A stretch of 64,000 bases of DNA. It comes from Bog-113 sp963752695 (lineage in GTDB: Bacteria; Acidobacteriota; Terriglobia; Bryobacterales; Bryobacteraceae). This document shows, one piece after another, positions 1-8,649 of this stretch. How positions within the stretch are numbered: position 1 is the stretch's first letter; every line of letters starts with the position of its first letter. Below the pieces are notes generated by a model that was not told the origin of the DNA, made no database searches, and saw only the letters and a list, made by a program, of their open reading frames with translations. Both the position numbers and the translations under genes were made by a program. The stretch is from assembly GCA_963752695.1 (NCBI GenBank), contig CAVVZB010000004.1:124001-188000 (forward strand). The letters run 5' to 3'.

Positions 1-2418
1 CGCCGTCTCCACCTCGCTTGCGATGGCCCGGTAATCGGTCCCGCTGAACTTCAGCGGAGCGCCGAACTTCACCCGCACGCGCCCCGGTCGCGGCCACTTC
101 CACGTTTGATGTAGCACCCGTTCCAGTCCCTCGATCCGCACCGGAATCACACGTACTCGCAGCCGCGCAGCCATCAGTCCCACGCCCGCTTGAAACGGCG
201 CGATCTCTCCCGCCTGCGTCCGAACGCCCTCCGGAAATAGCAATACCGAAGTCCCGCCACTCACCAGTTCCCCCGCGTACCGCAGCGCCTCGCGCGCGCC
301 CGCTTCCTGCTGGGGAATCGGAAACGCATGGAAAAACAGGCATACCAAGTAGTACTGCAGATTGTTCCCGAACCGCGCCCACCAGCCATACCCTTCGGGA
401 TGAAAGTGCGGTCGAAACCACTCCATCCCCATCGCGGGCGCCACCTGATACCGCCAGCGACCTGGAAGCGCCGCCAACACCGCCGGAACATCAAAAACGC
501 TCTGATGATTCACCGCCAGCAACACCGGTTCCGCTTGGTCGACCGGCAGCCGCTCGCGCCCGCTTACCCGCAGCCACACGAATATCCGCAGCAGCGGCAG
601 CAGCACCAGCGGAAGTGCGATCCGCCGCAGCCCGCGCGCCCACCAACTCCGATTCCAGGCCGGAAACGCAATCTGCCTCACGGGCGCATGCGACCCCGCG
701 TCGCGCGCCAGCCGCCGCAATTCCCCGACCGTCTTCGCTTGGGCGAAGGCCGTGTCATCCACGCTCGCCGCCCCCCGCCGCTCCACCCGCGCCATCAACT
801 CCACGCGGTCCAACGACCCCAGCCCAATCTGCGCTAGTGGCATCTCATCACCATATTCCGGCAGCAGTTCTTCGCTCCCATTCGGGCCCGTCAATCGCGC
901 GGGTTCCCGCCCTTCCACGAATTCCCGAATCGCTGTGCGCTTCAGCTTCTGCGTACCTTCGGTGCGGGGCAGCCGCTCTTCCGGCCATTGCGACCAGTCC
1001 CGAATCCGTTGGTGCGCCTCCAGCGCCATATTGGCCCGCTCCACCACGCCCCCGCCGTCCACGCCAGGTTCCAGCACCAGAACCGCATGCACCCGGCCCG
1101 TTCCCACCACGGCCGATTCCTTAACGCCCGCCATGCCGTTCAGCGCGCGTTCCACGTCCTCCGGAAACACGTTCAAACCCTCCGGCGTCACGATCATTTC
1201 CTTTTTCCGCCCCCGGATGAACACGCCTCCATCCGCGTCCTGTCCTCCGATATCGCCCGTGTGGAACCAGCCGTCGACGAACGCGCTTGTCTCCGTACCC
1301 TCCCCGTAGTACCCCTGCGTCACGTTGGCCCCGCGAACCAGAATCTCCCCGTCCGCCGCAATCTGCACCTCAACCCCGCCGATCGGTTTGCCCACCGACC
1401 CCTTACTGGTGTGGAACGGGTGATTCAACGTCACAATCGGCGCAGTCTCCGTCAGTCCGTAACCCTGCACCACTACAAATCCCAACTTCGACCAGAATTC
1501 TTCCAACGCCGGTTCCAGCGGTGCCGCGCCAACAATGAAACTCCAGAACTTCCATCCGAACAGGTTGTGTACCCGGCGGTATTGCCACCACCGCCGCACC
1601 CAGTTCGCCCCCGGCGCCGGCGCTTCAGCTGCCTCTGGAATGCGTCGCACTACATACTCCCGCAGCACCTCCAGAATCCGCGGTACCGACACCAGAACCG
1701 ATATGCGCCGCGACGCGATCTGATGGATAATCTCCGCCGGCGCAAACCCCGTCATAAACACCACGATCCCCGGCAGAATCGGCGGAATGAACGTCGCCAT
1801 CGACTGCCCGAATAAATGACTCAACGGCAATAAATTTAAGAATCGGATCGGCGCGAACGGCACACTCCATTTGCGATGTTTGCGAATCTCCGTCTCTACC
1901 GGAACAATGTTGGCCAGCAGATTGGCATGCGTAATCGTCACGCCTTTGGGCTCCGCCGTCGCGCCGGAAGTAAACAAAATTTCGCACAATTGTGCGGAAT
2001 TGGTTTTTGCAAAACGTGCACAATCCTGCACAAAATTCCACTGTAACTTGTTGATTCTCCAGTAATCGGACTGTTGTGCAACTTGGTCGCCAGCCACCAC
2101 CGCCCGGGCTTGCACAATGACCTGAATCCGCTCCAGCAGCTCGACCGACGCCCGGTAATCCACCGGGACCACCACTACCCCGTTCAGCAGACAGCCCCAG
2201 AACGCCGCGATCCATTCCGGCCGGTTCTCCGCCCAGAGAATCACCTTCTCTCCCGGCCCGATTCCGGCGTCTCTCAGCCGCTCCGCGAATCCCGCCGCCG
2301 CGCACGCTACCTCGCGATAGGTATAGCTATGCGATCGGTATCCATCGTCATAAACGAGAAACGGAGACCGGAGCTCGGCAAAATCTTCAAAGAAGTCGAG
2401 GAGTGTTTCGCGTGCCAG
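1..2418 (-). CDS. AMP-dependent acyl ligase / acyl carrier / PlsC-type acyltransferase fusion (3' end cut by window edge)
   Basis: Predicted to activate a fatty acid, load it on a built-in carrier and transfer it to a lipid acceptor. At least 806 codons are open, with the C-terminus beyond base 1. Residues about 1-500 are an ANL ligase: P-loop TSGATAEPKG at 150-159, then YGLTETAPI, HTGD and GRKKEMIVTPEG. A short carrier domain follows with GLGSLDRVEL, its Ser535 in the phosphopantetheine position. After a hydrophobic stretch comes a PlsC acyltransferase with NHQSVFD (HX4D) at 637-643 and FPEGVR at 728. The domain order is the reverse of E. coli Aas, which also lacks the carrier. The frame has a stop (TAA, 2425-2427) nine bases before the homologous N-terminus and no ATG/GTG/TTG there, so I chose CTG at 2418. 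Domain calls are solid; substrate and start are inferred. Confidence 0.85.
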   Translation of the reverse strand, partial: MARETLLDFFEDFAELRSPFLVYDDGYRSHSYTYREVACAAAGFAERLRDAGIGPGEKVILWAENRPEWIAAFWGCLLNGVVVVPVDYRASVELLERIQVIVQARAVVAGDQVAQQSDYWRINKLQWNFVQDCARFAKTNSAQLCEILFTSGATAEPKGVTITHANLLANIVPVETEIRKHRKWSVPFAPIRFLNLLPLSHLFGQSMATFIPPILPGIVVFMTGFAPAEIIHQIASRRISVLVSVPRILEVLREYVVRRIPEAAEAPAPGANWVRRWWQYRRVHNLFGWKFWSFIVGAAPLEPALEEFWSKLGFVVVQGYGLTETAPIVTLNHPFHTSKGSVGKPIGGVEVQIAADGEILVRGANVTQGYYGEGTETSAFVDGWFHTGDIGGQDADGGVFIRGRKKEMIVTPEGLNVFPEDVERALNGMAGVKESAVVGTGRVHAVLVLEPGVDGGGVVERANMALEAHQRIRDWSQWPEERLPRTEGTQKLKRTAIREFVEGREPARLTGPNGSEELLPEYGDEMPLAQIGLGSLDRVELMARVERRGAASVDDTAFAQAKTVGELRRLARDAGSHAPVRQIAFPAWNRSWWARGLRRIALPLVLLPLLRIFVWLRVSGRERLPVDQAEPVLLAVNHQSVFDVPAVLAALPGRWRYQVAPAMGMEWFRPHFHPEGYGWWARFGNNLQYYLVCLFFHAFPIPQQEAGAREALRYAGELVSGGTSVLLFPEGVRTQAGEIAPFQAGVGLMAARLRVRVIPVRIEGLERVLHQTWKWPRPGRVRVKFGAPLKFSGTDYRAIASEVETA
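1983..2033. repeat. TGCACAA-type repeat element, copy 1 (inside the ligase gene)
   Basis: A 14-bp perfect palindrome (CGCACAATTGTGCG, 1983-1996) is followed by the palindrome TTTTGCAAAA (2005-2014) and two TGCACAA words (2017-2023 and 2027-2033). The 29 bases 2005-2033 align without gaps to 53410-53438, differing at only four positions. The copy lies in the stretch coding for the residues just before the ligase P-loop. Confidence 0.5.
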
Positions 2419-2424
2419 CGCAGG

Positions 2425-3075
2425 TTACCGGAACCGCAGCTTCAGCGGTCCTTCCGGAGTCGTATAGATCAGCTCCAGATCCTTCAGCTTCTGCTTTTCG
2501 AGATTGAAGATCAGCAGCCCGGTCACCGCCTGCCCGGTCTCTTGCTCCGCCAGGATCTTCTGCTTCAGGACTTCATACATCGGGTCCACTTTCCCCGGCG
2601 CAGCCTGGTTCATCTTCGAACTGGCCGCCGACCCGCCCGCCCCATTCCCACCGAAGCCGCCATTGGACGGCATCCCCATCCCCGACCCAGGCACACCGCC
2701 CCAGATCGGCGGATTCTTTTCAGTCCCCGTAGTCCCGCTTTGCACCGCCGTTACGGTCATATCGGTCCGTCCGGCAATCTCGCTCGCCGCCATTGGGTGG
2801 CTCCGCTCCCCATCCTTGTCGGTGCGCAACAGGAAGTCATCCCGGGTAATAGCCACCTTGCCGGATTTCGGCGTCACCGTCACCCGCAGCACCGTGTAGT
2901 AGCCGTTCAAGTCGCTACCCACCACGCTCTTGATCGCTGCTCGATCCAGGAACGCTTCCGCGCTAACCGAGACGCCCGCGTTTTCCGCGTGGCCCGGAGA
3001 CGGATTCTTCTCCTTTGCCGCCGCCACCCAGGGCAGGGCAGCTACCACCGCCAGCGTCAGCCAACCAACGCGCAT
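2425..3075 (-). CDS. Secreted protein of unknown function
   Basis: No family recognised. The 216-residue protein starts MRVGWLTLAVVAALPWVAAA, a clear signal peptide, so I use the ATG at 3075 rather than an in-frame start at 3108 that would overlap the cca gene. A beta-rich N-terminal half (VTVTPKSGKVAITRDDFLL) suggests an extracellular sandwich fold. A Gly/Ser/Met/Asn-rich low-complexity linker follows (about residues 120-160), then a charged helical segment and a short C-terminal strand region ending LKLRFR. It sits 7 bases after cca and its stop is in frame with, and directly before, the ligase fusion, so the three genes are probably cotranscribed. Role unknown. Confidence 0.75.
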   Translation of the reverse strand: MRVGWLTLAVVAALPWVAAAKEKNPSPGHAENAGVSVSAEAFLDRAAIKSVVGSDLNGYYTVLRVTVTPKSGKVAITRDDFLLRTDKDGERSHPMAASEIAGRTDMTVTAVQSGTTGTEKNPPIWGGVPGSGMGMPSNGGFGGNGAGGSAASSKMNQAAPGKVDPMYEVLKQKILAEQETGQAVTGLLIFNLEKQKLKDLELIYTTPEGPLKLRFR

Positions 3076-3082
3076 GAGCCGA

Positions 3083-4411
3083 TTATAGGCGACCGAACCG
3101 CTCTTCAATCAGCCGCATTGCATCCTCCGCCGTTCCCACGGCGCCTTCCAGTTGCGCATCCTCCACCACCGCCAGCATCTCAGAAAACCGTGGACCCGGC
3201 CGGTATCCCCGCTCAATCAGGTCGCGCCCGGTGATCAAGGGCGTTGGCTTCAGTTGCTCTTCAGTCAATCCGGCCAGCTTGCCTTTCACAAACTCGTACG
3301 CTTCGGTATAGCCGTTACTCGACAGGCAATCGATCCGGTGCAGTTCCAAATGCTCCTCGAACCGCGGCTGCCGCACGAACCTCTTCAGCGTGCTCTCCCG
3401 CATCGCCGCCACATCCTTAAACTTCATGTGGTTTCCGATCAACCGCATGATCTGCTCGGCATCCGCGTTAGCAAATCGCAGGCGGCCCAGGATGCCTCGC
3501 GCGATCTCCACCCCGGCTTCGGCGTGCCCGTCAAAGCGGATGCGGTCCGCCATCCGGAACGTCACCGGCTTTCCCACATCGTGCAGCAGGGCCGCCCAGG
3601 CCAGCGTGGGGCCCGGTTGATTGAGCTTCTCCAAAAGGAGCAGCGTGTGCACCCAGACGTCGCCTTCCGGATGAAATTGGGGCGGCTGTTCCACCCCTTT
3701 CATCGCCGCGACTTCCGGCAGTAGCAGCGCGAGCAATCCGCTTCCCTCCAGCAGTTCGAAGCCGCGCCGCGCCCCGCCTTCGGTCAGAATGCGCGTCAAC
3801 TCGTCCCTCACCCGCTCTGGCGAAACTCCCGCGATCGCAGCGGCCTGCTCACGTAATGCCCGCCACGTCTTCGGCTCGATCACAAACCCCAGTCGCGCCG
3901 CAAACCGTACCGCCCGCAGTAAGCGCAAATGATCTTCCCGGAAGCGCCGCTCCGGCTCGCCAATCGCCCGGATCACTCCATCCCGCAAATCTTCCCGGCC
4001 GTTTACGAAATCGATAACTTCGCCCGTGGCCGTATCCAGAAACAGCGCGTTGATCGTGAAGTCGCGCCGCCGCGCGTCCTGCTCGGGGTCGGTCTCGTAC
4101 CGAACCTGTTCGGGACGCCGTCCGTCCGCGTACTCGCCATCGCTGCGGAACGTCGCGACCTCCACTTCCGCCGCGATCTCCCGCACCAGCACCACGCCAA
4201 ACTGCGCGCCCACCAGGTTCGCTTCCGGGAAAAGACGGAGGACTTGGTCCGGCGTCGCACTCGTCGAAACATCCCAGTCTTTTGGACTTGTTCCCAGCAG
4301 CAGGTCCCGCACGCAGCCACCCACCAAATACGCTTGGTACCCGGCCCCGCGTAGAGCGCCAATTACACGCCGCGCAAGGGCTTCGGCATCGCTGAAAGAC
4401 ACGCACATCAT
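3083..4411 (-). CDS. cca: CCA-adding tRNA nucleotidyltransferase with HD domain
   Basis: Builds or repairs the CCA end of tRNAs from CTP and ATP. Class II nucleotidyltransferase features are visible: LVGGCVRDLLLG near residue 30, the metal-binding DWDVST, RRRDFTINAL (the family's RRDFTxNA), and a head/neck region with REDHLRLLRAVRFAARLGF. An HD phosphohydrolase motif LLHDVGKP lies in the middle of the C-terminal half. Length 442 fits HD-containing bacterial CCA enzymes. The start is a double ATG (4411/4408); the earlier one is used. The gene is divergent from the permease at 4428 with only 16 bases between starts. Poly(A) polymerase is the main alternative, less likely given the HD domain. 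Confidence 0.88.
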   Translation of the reverse strand: MMCVSFSDAEALARRVIGALRGAGYQAYLVGGCVRDLLLGTSPKDWDVSTSATPDQVLRLFPEANLVGAQFGVVLVREIAAEVEVATFRSDGEYADGRRPEQVRYETDPEQDARRRDFTINALFLDTATGEVIDFVNGREDLRDGVIRAIGEPERRFREDHLRLLRAVRFAARLGFVIEPKTWRALREQAAAIAGVSPERVRDELTRILTEGGARRGFELLEGSGLLALLLPEVAAMKGVEQPPQFHPEGDVWVHTLLLLEKLNQPGPTLAWAALLHDVGKPVTFRMADRIRFDGHAEAGVEIARGILGRLRFANADAEQIMRLIGNHMKFKDVAAMRESTLKRFVRQPRFEEHLELHRIDCLSSNGYTEAYEFVKGKLAGLTEEQLKPTPLITGRDLIERGYRPGPRFSEMLAVVEDAQLEGAVGTAEDAMRLIEERFGRL

Positions 4412-4427
4412 GCTACTCTAGAGCCGC

Positions 4428-6719
4428 TTGGAACCGATATTGAACTCCATCGCCACGCCGGCTGGAAAAGGACTCTCCGGCAAGGCCAAAGTGATCGTGG
4501 CGACCACGGTCATGCTTTCGTTCATTAGCTTCTGGCGGGCCGCCGCGATCGTGCTCAGTGATCTTGCTTCGTCGGCCTATTACGTCGGCGGCATCGCCGA
4601 GACCGCCGTTGGGAAATCTGCCCCTTGGTTTGTCCTGGCCATCATGCTGTTCTCCTACTCGGTGCGCGCCATCTACATCGAGAGCTGCAGCATGTTTGTG
4701 CGTGGCGGCGTCTACAAAGTCGTTCACGAGGCGATGGGCGGAACACTCGCCAAATTCTCCGTCTCCGCCCTCATGTTCGATTACGTGCTGACCGGACCCA
4801 TCAGCGGCGTCAGCGCCGGACTCTATCTCGCCGGTTTGCTCAACGACCTCGGTGAGGATTACAAGATCGCTTGGCTGCACTTCAATGCACCCTATTTCGC
4901 CGCCGCATTTGCCGCCGTCGCCACCCTATACTTCTGGCGCAAGAACATCATCGGCATTCACGAATCGAGCGAAAAGGCCCTGCGGATCATGCAGATCACC
5001 ACCGTCATGGTAATTATCCTGATCGGCTGGTGCCTGCTCACCATTGCACAAAAAGGCTATCAACCGGTTCCGCTGCCCTCGCGCGCCACTATTCACTACG
5101 GCCCTGACGCGCTTGGCTGGCTTAAAGGCACCGTCGCCCCCTACATCACTTTTTTCGCCGTTCTGATCGGCCTCGGTCACTCGCTGCTCGCCATGAGCGG
5201 TTTCGAAACACTCGCCCAGGTTTATCGCGAAATCGCGTCGCCCAAGTTGAAGAATCTGGAACGCGCGGGCACGGTGATCTTCCTATACAGCGCCATCTTC
5301 ACCGCCACGGTCTCATTTTTCGCGGTGATGATCATACCGGACGCCGTCCGCGGCCGCTACCTCGATAACCTGATCGGCGGCCTCTCCATGTTTCTGGTCG
5401 GCCCCACATTTCTAAAGCTGCTCTTCCATGGCTTCGTGGTTTTGGTCGGGACTCTGATCCTTTCCGGCGCGGTCAACACCGCGATCATTGGCTCCAACGG
5501 CGTGCTAAACCGCGTTGCCGAAGACGGCGTGCTGCCCAGCTTCTTCCGCGCACCGCACCGCAAATACGGCACCACCAGCCGCATCATCAACACCGTTGTC
5601 GGGATGCAGTTGCTGACCATCGTAGTGAGCCGCGGCGACGTCAATCTGCTCGGGGAAGCTTACGCGTTCGGCGTCGTGTGGAGCTTCGCCATGAAGGCGC
5701 TGTCGGTCCTGGTGCTGCGCTTCAAGAAGCCCGAGGCGCGCGCATGGAAAGTTCCGTTCAACATCCAGGTCGGCAAGCACGAGTGGCCCGTCGGACTCGC
5801 TCTGATTACCGCGACTCTTTTCATCCTGGCCGTCATCAACGTGCTCACCAAAGAGCTCGCCACCATCGCCGGCGTTTCATTCACGGTTTTCTTTTTCCTC
5901 GTCTTCTACTTCTCGGAGCGCTACCACAGACACATGGAAGCCTCCGATAACGCCCATCTTGAAAAATTCCGTCTCGATCACAACGAGGAAGTTTCCAAGC
6001 AGCGCCTCTCGGTGCGTCCTGGCAATATCCTTGTGGCTGTCCGGAATCCCATCCACCTGGAGCATCTGGAAAAGGTGCTCGCCAAAACGGACACCCGCAA
6101 GATCGACATCGTCGCCCTCTCCGTTCATCTGGTGACACAAGCCGCTTCCGGCGAGCACGATCTCGATGCCGACCAGATCTTCTCGAACGCCGAAACGGAA
6201 GTCTTCAGCAAGGCTGTCGAACTCGCCGAGAAAGCCGGCAAACATATCGAGCTACTCGCGGTTGCCGGAACCAGCCCCTGGGTCGCCATGGTCCAGGCTG
6301 CGCAGAAACTCGAATCCGCCCGCATCGTGACCGGCCTTTCTCCGAAACTGACTCCAGCCGAGCAGGGCAAGATCGTCGGGGAAGCGTGGGAAGAACTGGA
6401 GCCGCCTCGCCCGTCAATTTCGCTCGAAGTTGTCATGCCCGACCCGAGTAAGTCGAGTTACTTCAACCTAGGCCCGCATCCCCCGCGCCTCTGGCCGGAA
6501 GATGTCGATCTCGTGCATCGTCTGTGGCTCGATCTGAGTGGTAAAGGCCAGGGCGCCAAACTTCGTCATCGCGATATCGTCGGCGTCGCCCTGCGGCGCT
6601 TGGAAGAACAAATCCGCACCGGGCAGGAAGGCACGATTCTCACCGAGCTCGAACGCGAGGTGACCGAGCACCCGCCCGAAGCCATGCCCGCCCAGTTGGA
6701 ATCCGCCCAATCGGACTAA
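4428..6719 (+). CDS. APC-superfamily permease with C-terminal USP-like domain
   Basis: A 763-residue inner-membrane transporter. Residues about 25-500 hold roughly twelve hydrophobic segments with APC-type features (SDLASSAYYVGGIAE in the first helix pair, SGFETLAQVYREIASPKL in the middle). The tail from NILVAVRNP (about 533) onward looks like one universal-stress-protein-type alpha/beta domain and is soluble. This arrangement recalls APC amino-acid permeases and KimA-type potassium importers, which also have cytosolic tails; the substrate cannot be read from sequence. The start is TTG at 4428: an in-frame TAG at 4419-4421 blocks any upstream start and the next ATG falls inside the first helix. 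Promoter elements must overlap the divergent cca gene. Confidence 0.82.
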   Translation: MEPILNSIATPAGKGLSGKAKVIVATTVMLSFISFWRAAAIVLSDLASSAYYVGGIAETAVGKSAPWFVLAIMLFSYSVRAIYIESCSMFVRGGVYKVVHEAMGGTLAKFSVSALMFDYVLTGPISGVSAGLYLAGLLNDLGEDYKIAWLHFNAPYFAAAFAAVATLYFWRKNIIGIHESSEKALRIMQITTVMVIILIGWCLLTIAQKGYQPVPLPSRATIHYGPDALGWLKGTVAPYITFFAVLIGLGHSLLAMSGFETLAQVYREIASPKLKNLERAGTVIFLYSAIFTATVSFFAVMIIPDAVRGRYLDNLIGGLSMFLVGPTFLKLLFHGFVVLVGTLILSGAVNTAIIGSNGVLNRVAEDGVLPSFFRAPHRKYGTTSRIINTVVGMQLLTIVVSRGDVNLLGEAYAFGVVWSFAMKALSVLVLRFKKPEARAWKVPFNIQVGKHEWPVGLALITATLFILAVINVLTKELATIAGVSFTVFFFLVFYFSERYHRHMEASDNAHLEKFRLDHNEEVSKQRLSVRPGNILVAVRNPIHLEHLEKVLAKTDTRKIDIVALSVHLVTQAASGEHDLDADQIFSNAETEVFSKAVELAEKAGKHIELLAVAGTSPWVAMVQAAQKLESARIVTGLSPKLTPAEQGKIVGEAWEELEPPRPSISLEVVMPDPSKSSYFNLGPHPPRLWPEDVDLVHRLWLDLSGKGQGAKLRHRDIVGVALRRLEEQIRTGQEGTILTELEREVTEHPPEAMPAQLESAQSD

Positions 6720-6773
6720 CACGACAGCGAATCCCGCAGTGATATTCTGATCGCGTAACCCAAGGAGAATCGC

Positions 6774-7733
6774 GTGCGAGTTGGTGTATTTACAGCTTTA
6801 CTAGGGCAGATGCCGCTGGATGATGTCCTCAAGAAATTAAAAGCGAATGGCGTTTCCACCGTGGAATTAGGCACCGGAAATTATCCCGGCGATCCGCATT
6901 GCAGCTTGTCCATGCTCGATGACGAAGGCAGCCTGAAGACCTTTCAACAGAAACTCCAGGACAACGGCTTCACCATCAGTGCCCTCAGTTGTCATGGCAA
7001 TCCGCTCCATCCCGATCCGGAAGTTCGCAAAGGCTATCAGGAAACCAACCGCAAGACGATTCTCCTGGCCCAGAAACTAAGCGTCCCGGTCGTCATCGAT
7101 TTCTCCGGATGCCCCGGCGATCACGAAAACGCCAAGTTCCCCAACTGGGTCACCTGCCCATGGCCTCCCGAGTATCTGGATATCCTCGAGTGGCAGTGGG
7201 ATAAACAAGTCACGCCATACTGGACCGAGCGCGCCCGCTTCGCCAAAGATCACGGCGTTAAGATCGCGATCGAGATGCATCCCGGCTTCGTCGTTTATAG
7301 CCCCGAAACGATGCTTCGTCTGCGCGCCATTGCTGGCGACGCCGTCGGTTGTAACTACGATCCCAGTCATATGTTCTGGCAAGGAATCGATCCTATTGCA
7401 GCCATCCGTCTGCTAGGCGACTCGATCTATCACGTCCACGCCAAAGACACCCAAATGTACAGCCGCAACCTGCCACTGACTGGCGTTCTCGATACGAAGA
7501 AATACACCGACGAGCGCCATCGCTCCTGGATCTTCCGTACCTGCGGCTATGGCCACGGCGCGGAATGGTGGAAGGAATTCGTCTCTACGCTCCGCATGTT
7601 TGGCTATGATTACGTACTCTCGGTGGAGCATGAGGACAGCTTAATGTCCCCCGAGGAAGGTCTGACCAAAGCAGTGCAATTTCTGGACGGCCTCATCATC
7701 AAAGACAAAGCCGCTGCCGCCTGGTGGGTCTAG
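6774..7733 (+). CDS. Sugar phosphate isomerase/epimerase-like TIM-barrel protein
   Basis: Xylose-isomerase-like TIM barrel (AP endonuclease family 2 fold), 319 residues. The N-terminus MRVGVFTALLGQMPLDDVL and the motifs VSTVELGTGNYPGDPH, IAIEMHPGFVVY, NYDPSHMFWQGIDP and YHVHAKDTQMY carry the metal-binding Glu/Asp/His residues of the family. The C-terminal SVEHEDSLM supplies the last Glu. It probably isomerises or epimerises a sugar or inositol derivative; the exact substrate is unknown. The start is GTG, supported by AAGGAG at 6762-6767, six bases upstream. It ends on a TAG that shares bases with the stop of the convergent gene at 7730. Confidence 0.85.
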   Translation: MRVGVFTALLGQMPLDDVLKKLKANGVSTVELGTGNYPGDPHCSLSMLDDEGSLKTFQQKLQDNGFTISALSCHGNPLHPDPEVRKGYQETNRKTILLAQKLSVPVVIDFSGCPGDHENAKFPNWVTCPWPPEYLDILEWQWDKQVTPYWTERARFAKDHGVKIAIEMHPGFVVYSPETMLRLRAIAGDAVGCNYDPSHMFWQGIDPIAAIRLLGDSIYHVHAKDTQMYSRNLPLTGVLDTKKYTDERHRSWIFRTCGYGHGAEWWKEFVSTLRMFGYDYVLSVEHEDSLMSPEEGLTKAVQFLDGLIIKDKAAAAWWV

Positions 7734-8119
7734 GCCAGCCAGTCTTGGACTAGTTTCCCCGGATCGCCTTTGAGTTCAATCAAGCGCGATCCGGTCTCTT
7801 CCCCGTTCACAGCAAACACCGCTTGAACGCCATCCACCGCTGGCCGTAATTCCAGGCGCCGATCGCGCGCTTCGAATCGCAGAGTCGAACCTAGCCAAAT
7901 GATGTAGACCTTCATGCGGAGCTTGAAACCTTCTCGCGTCGCAACCTTCATCAGCTCTTCGGTGTAGCCGCTTTTCTTCAGCTGCTCAGCCCATGGCGCC
8001 ACCGCCTTTTGGGCCGCCACGTCCAGCTTGCGCCGGTCCTTCTCTCGTCCAGCATCTTGCGGATCGGGGCTATTCTCCAAGCTCTTCAGACTGTTTTCCA
8101 AGCTATCTAGGAAACTCAT
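7730..8119 (-). CDS. Small uncharacterised protein
   Basis: No known family recognised. A 129-residue, charged, probably cytosolic protein starting MSFLDSLENSLKSLENSPD, a helical acidic N-terminus, followed by a compact alpha/beta region with KVYIIWLGSTLRFEARDR and ending KLVQDWLA. The ATG at 8119 is chosen over the upstream GTG at 8182 because GGAG (8125-8128) sits five bases before it and the longer form would overlap the transporter gene. It lies 17 bases downstream of the YdcZ-type gene and may be cotranscribed with it. Confidence 0.7.
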   Translation of the reverse strand: MSFLDSLENSLKSLENSPDPQDAGREKDRRKLDVAAQKAVAPWAEQLKKSGYTEELMKVATREGFKLRMKVYIIWLGSTLRFEARDRRLELRPAVDGVQAVFAVNGEETGSRLIELKGDPGKLVQDWLA

Positions 8120-8136
8120 AAATTCTCCACGCGGAC

Positions 8137-8580
8137 CTAAAATCGGGTCACTAATAATAAGCCACTGAGCAGCAGCACACACCCTAAGATGCGAAACGGG
8201 CTCGCGCGATGCACTTCAAAACCAACCCAGCCGAAATGATCGAGCGCCACCGAGCAGAGCAGGGAAGCCGTGAGTGTGGCGGCGGTAAATGCAGCCGATC
8301 CCAACTTGCGCGCCAGCAGCACGCCAGCCATCGTCGAAACGATGCTAAGAATACCGCCCATCCACGCCCACCATGGCGCCTGCGCAACCCGGCCCCAGTT
8401 CCATTGTTCCGAACGAACCAGCGGCAGCAGAATCAGCAGCCCGATCATCCCGGTTATGTAGACCGCCAAACCCGCGATCACCGGCTGATTCAACGACTTT
8501 CGCAACTGCGCGTTCGCTCCCGCCTGCACAGTGTTCAGCGCGCCTGCCACGCCTGCGAACAAATAGAGAACCAGATTCAC
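8137..8580 (-). CDS. YdcZ/DUF606-type small membrane transporter
   Basis: A 147-residue membrane protein of the DMT-related YdcZ (DUF606) family, with five hydrophobic segments. Typical features are the N-terminal GALNTVQAGANAQLRKSL and the central WWAWMGGILS. Members have the size of a half-transporter and probably work as dimers; substrates are mostly unknown. The gene is divergent from the secreted protein at 8650 with 69 bases between starts. Confidence 0.8.
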   Translation of the reverse strand: MNLVLYLFAGVAGALNTVQAGANAQLRKSLNQPVIAGLAVYITGMIGLLILLPLVRSEQWNWGRVAQAPWWAWMGGILSIVSTMAGVLLARKLGSAAFTAATLTASLLCSVALDHFGWVGFEVHRASPFRILGCVLLLSGLLLVTRF

Positions 8581-8649
8581 GGGTTGCGGTTTTGCACTTT
8601 CGTAGCCGCGCCAATCGAGCCCTGGAGGTAGACGTGCTATTACTCGCTT

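Noticed and set aside
328..1815. Long plus-strand open frames opposite the ligase fusion
   Set aside because: Their Pro/Arg/His-rich translations are the antisense of a high-GC coding frame. The minus frame has continuous domain motifs.
2425..3108. Read-through from the secreted protein into the ligase as one fused protein
   Set aside because: TAA at 2425-2427 separates them. The first part has a signal peptide while the ligase is cytosolic, so a fusion makes no topological sense.
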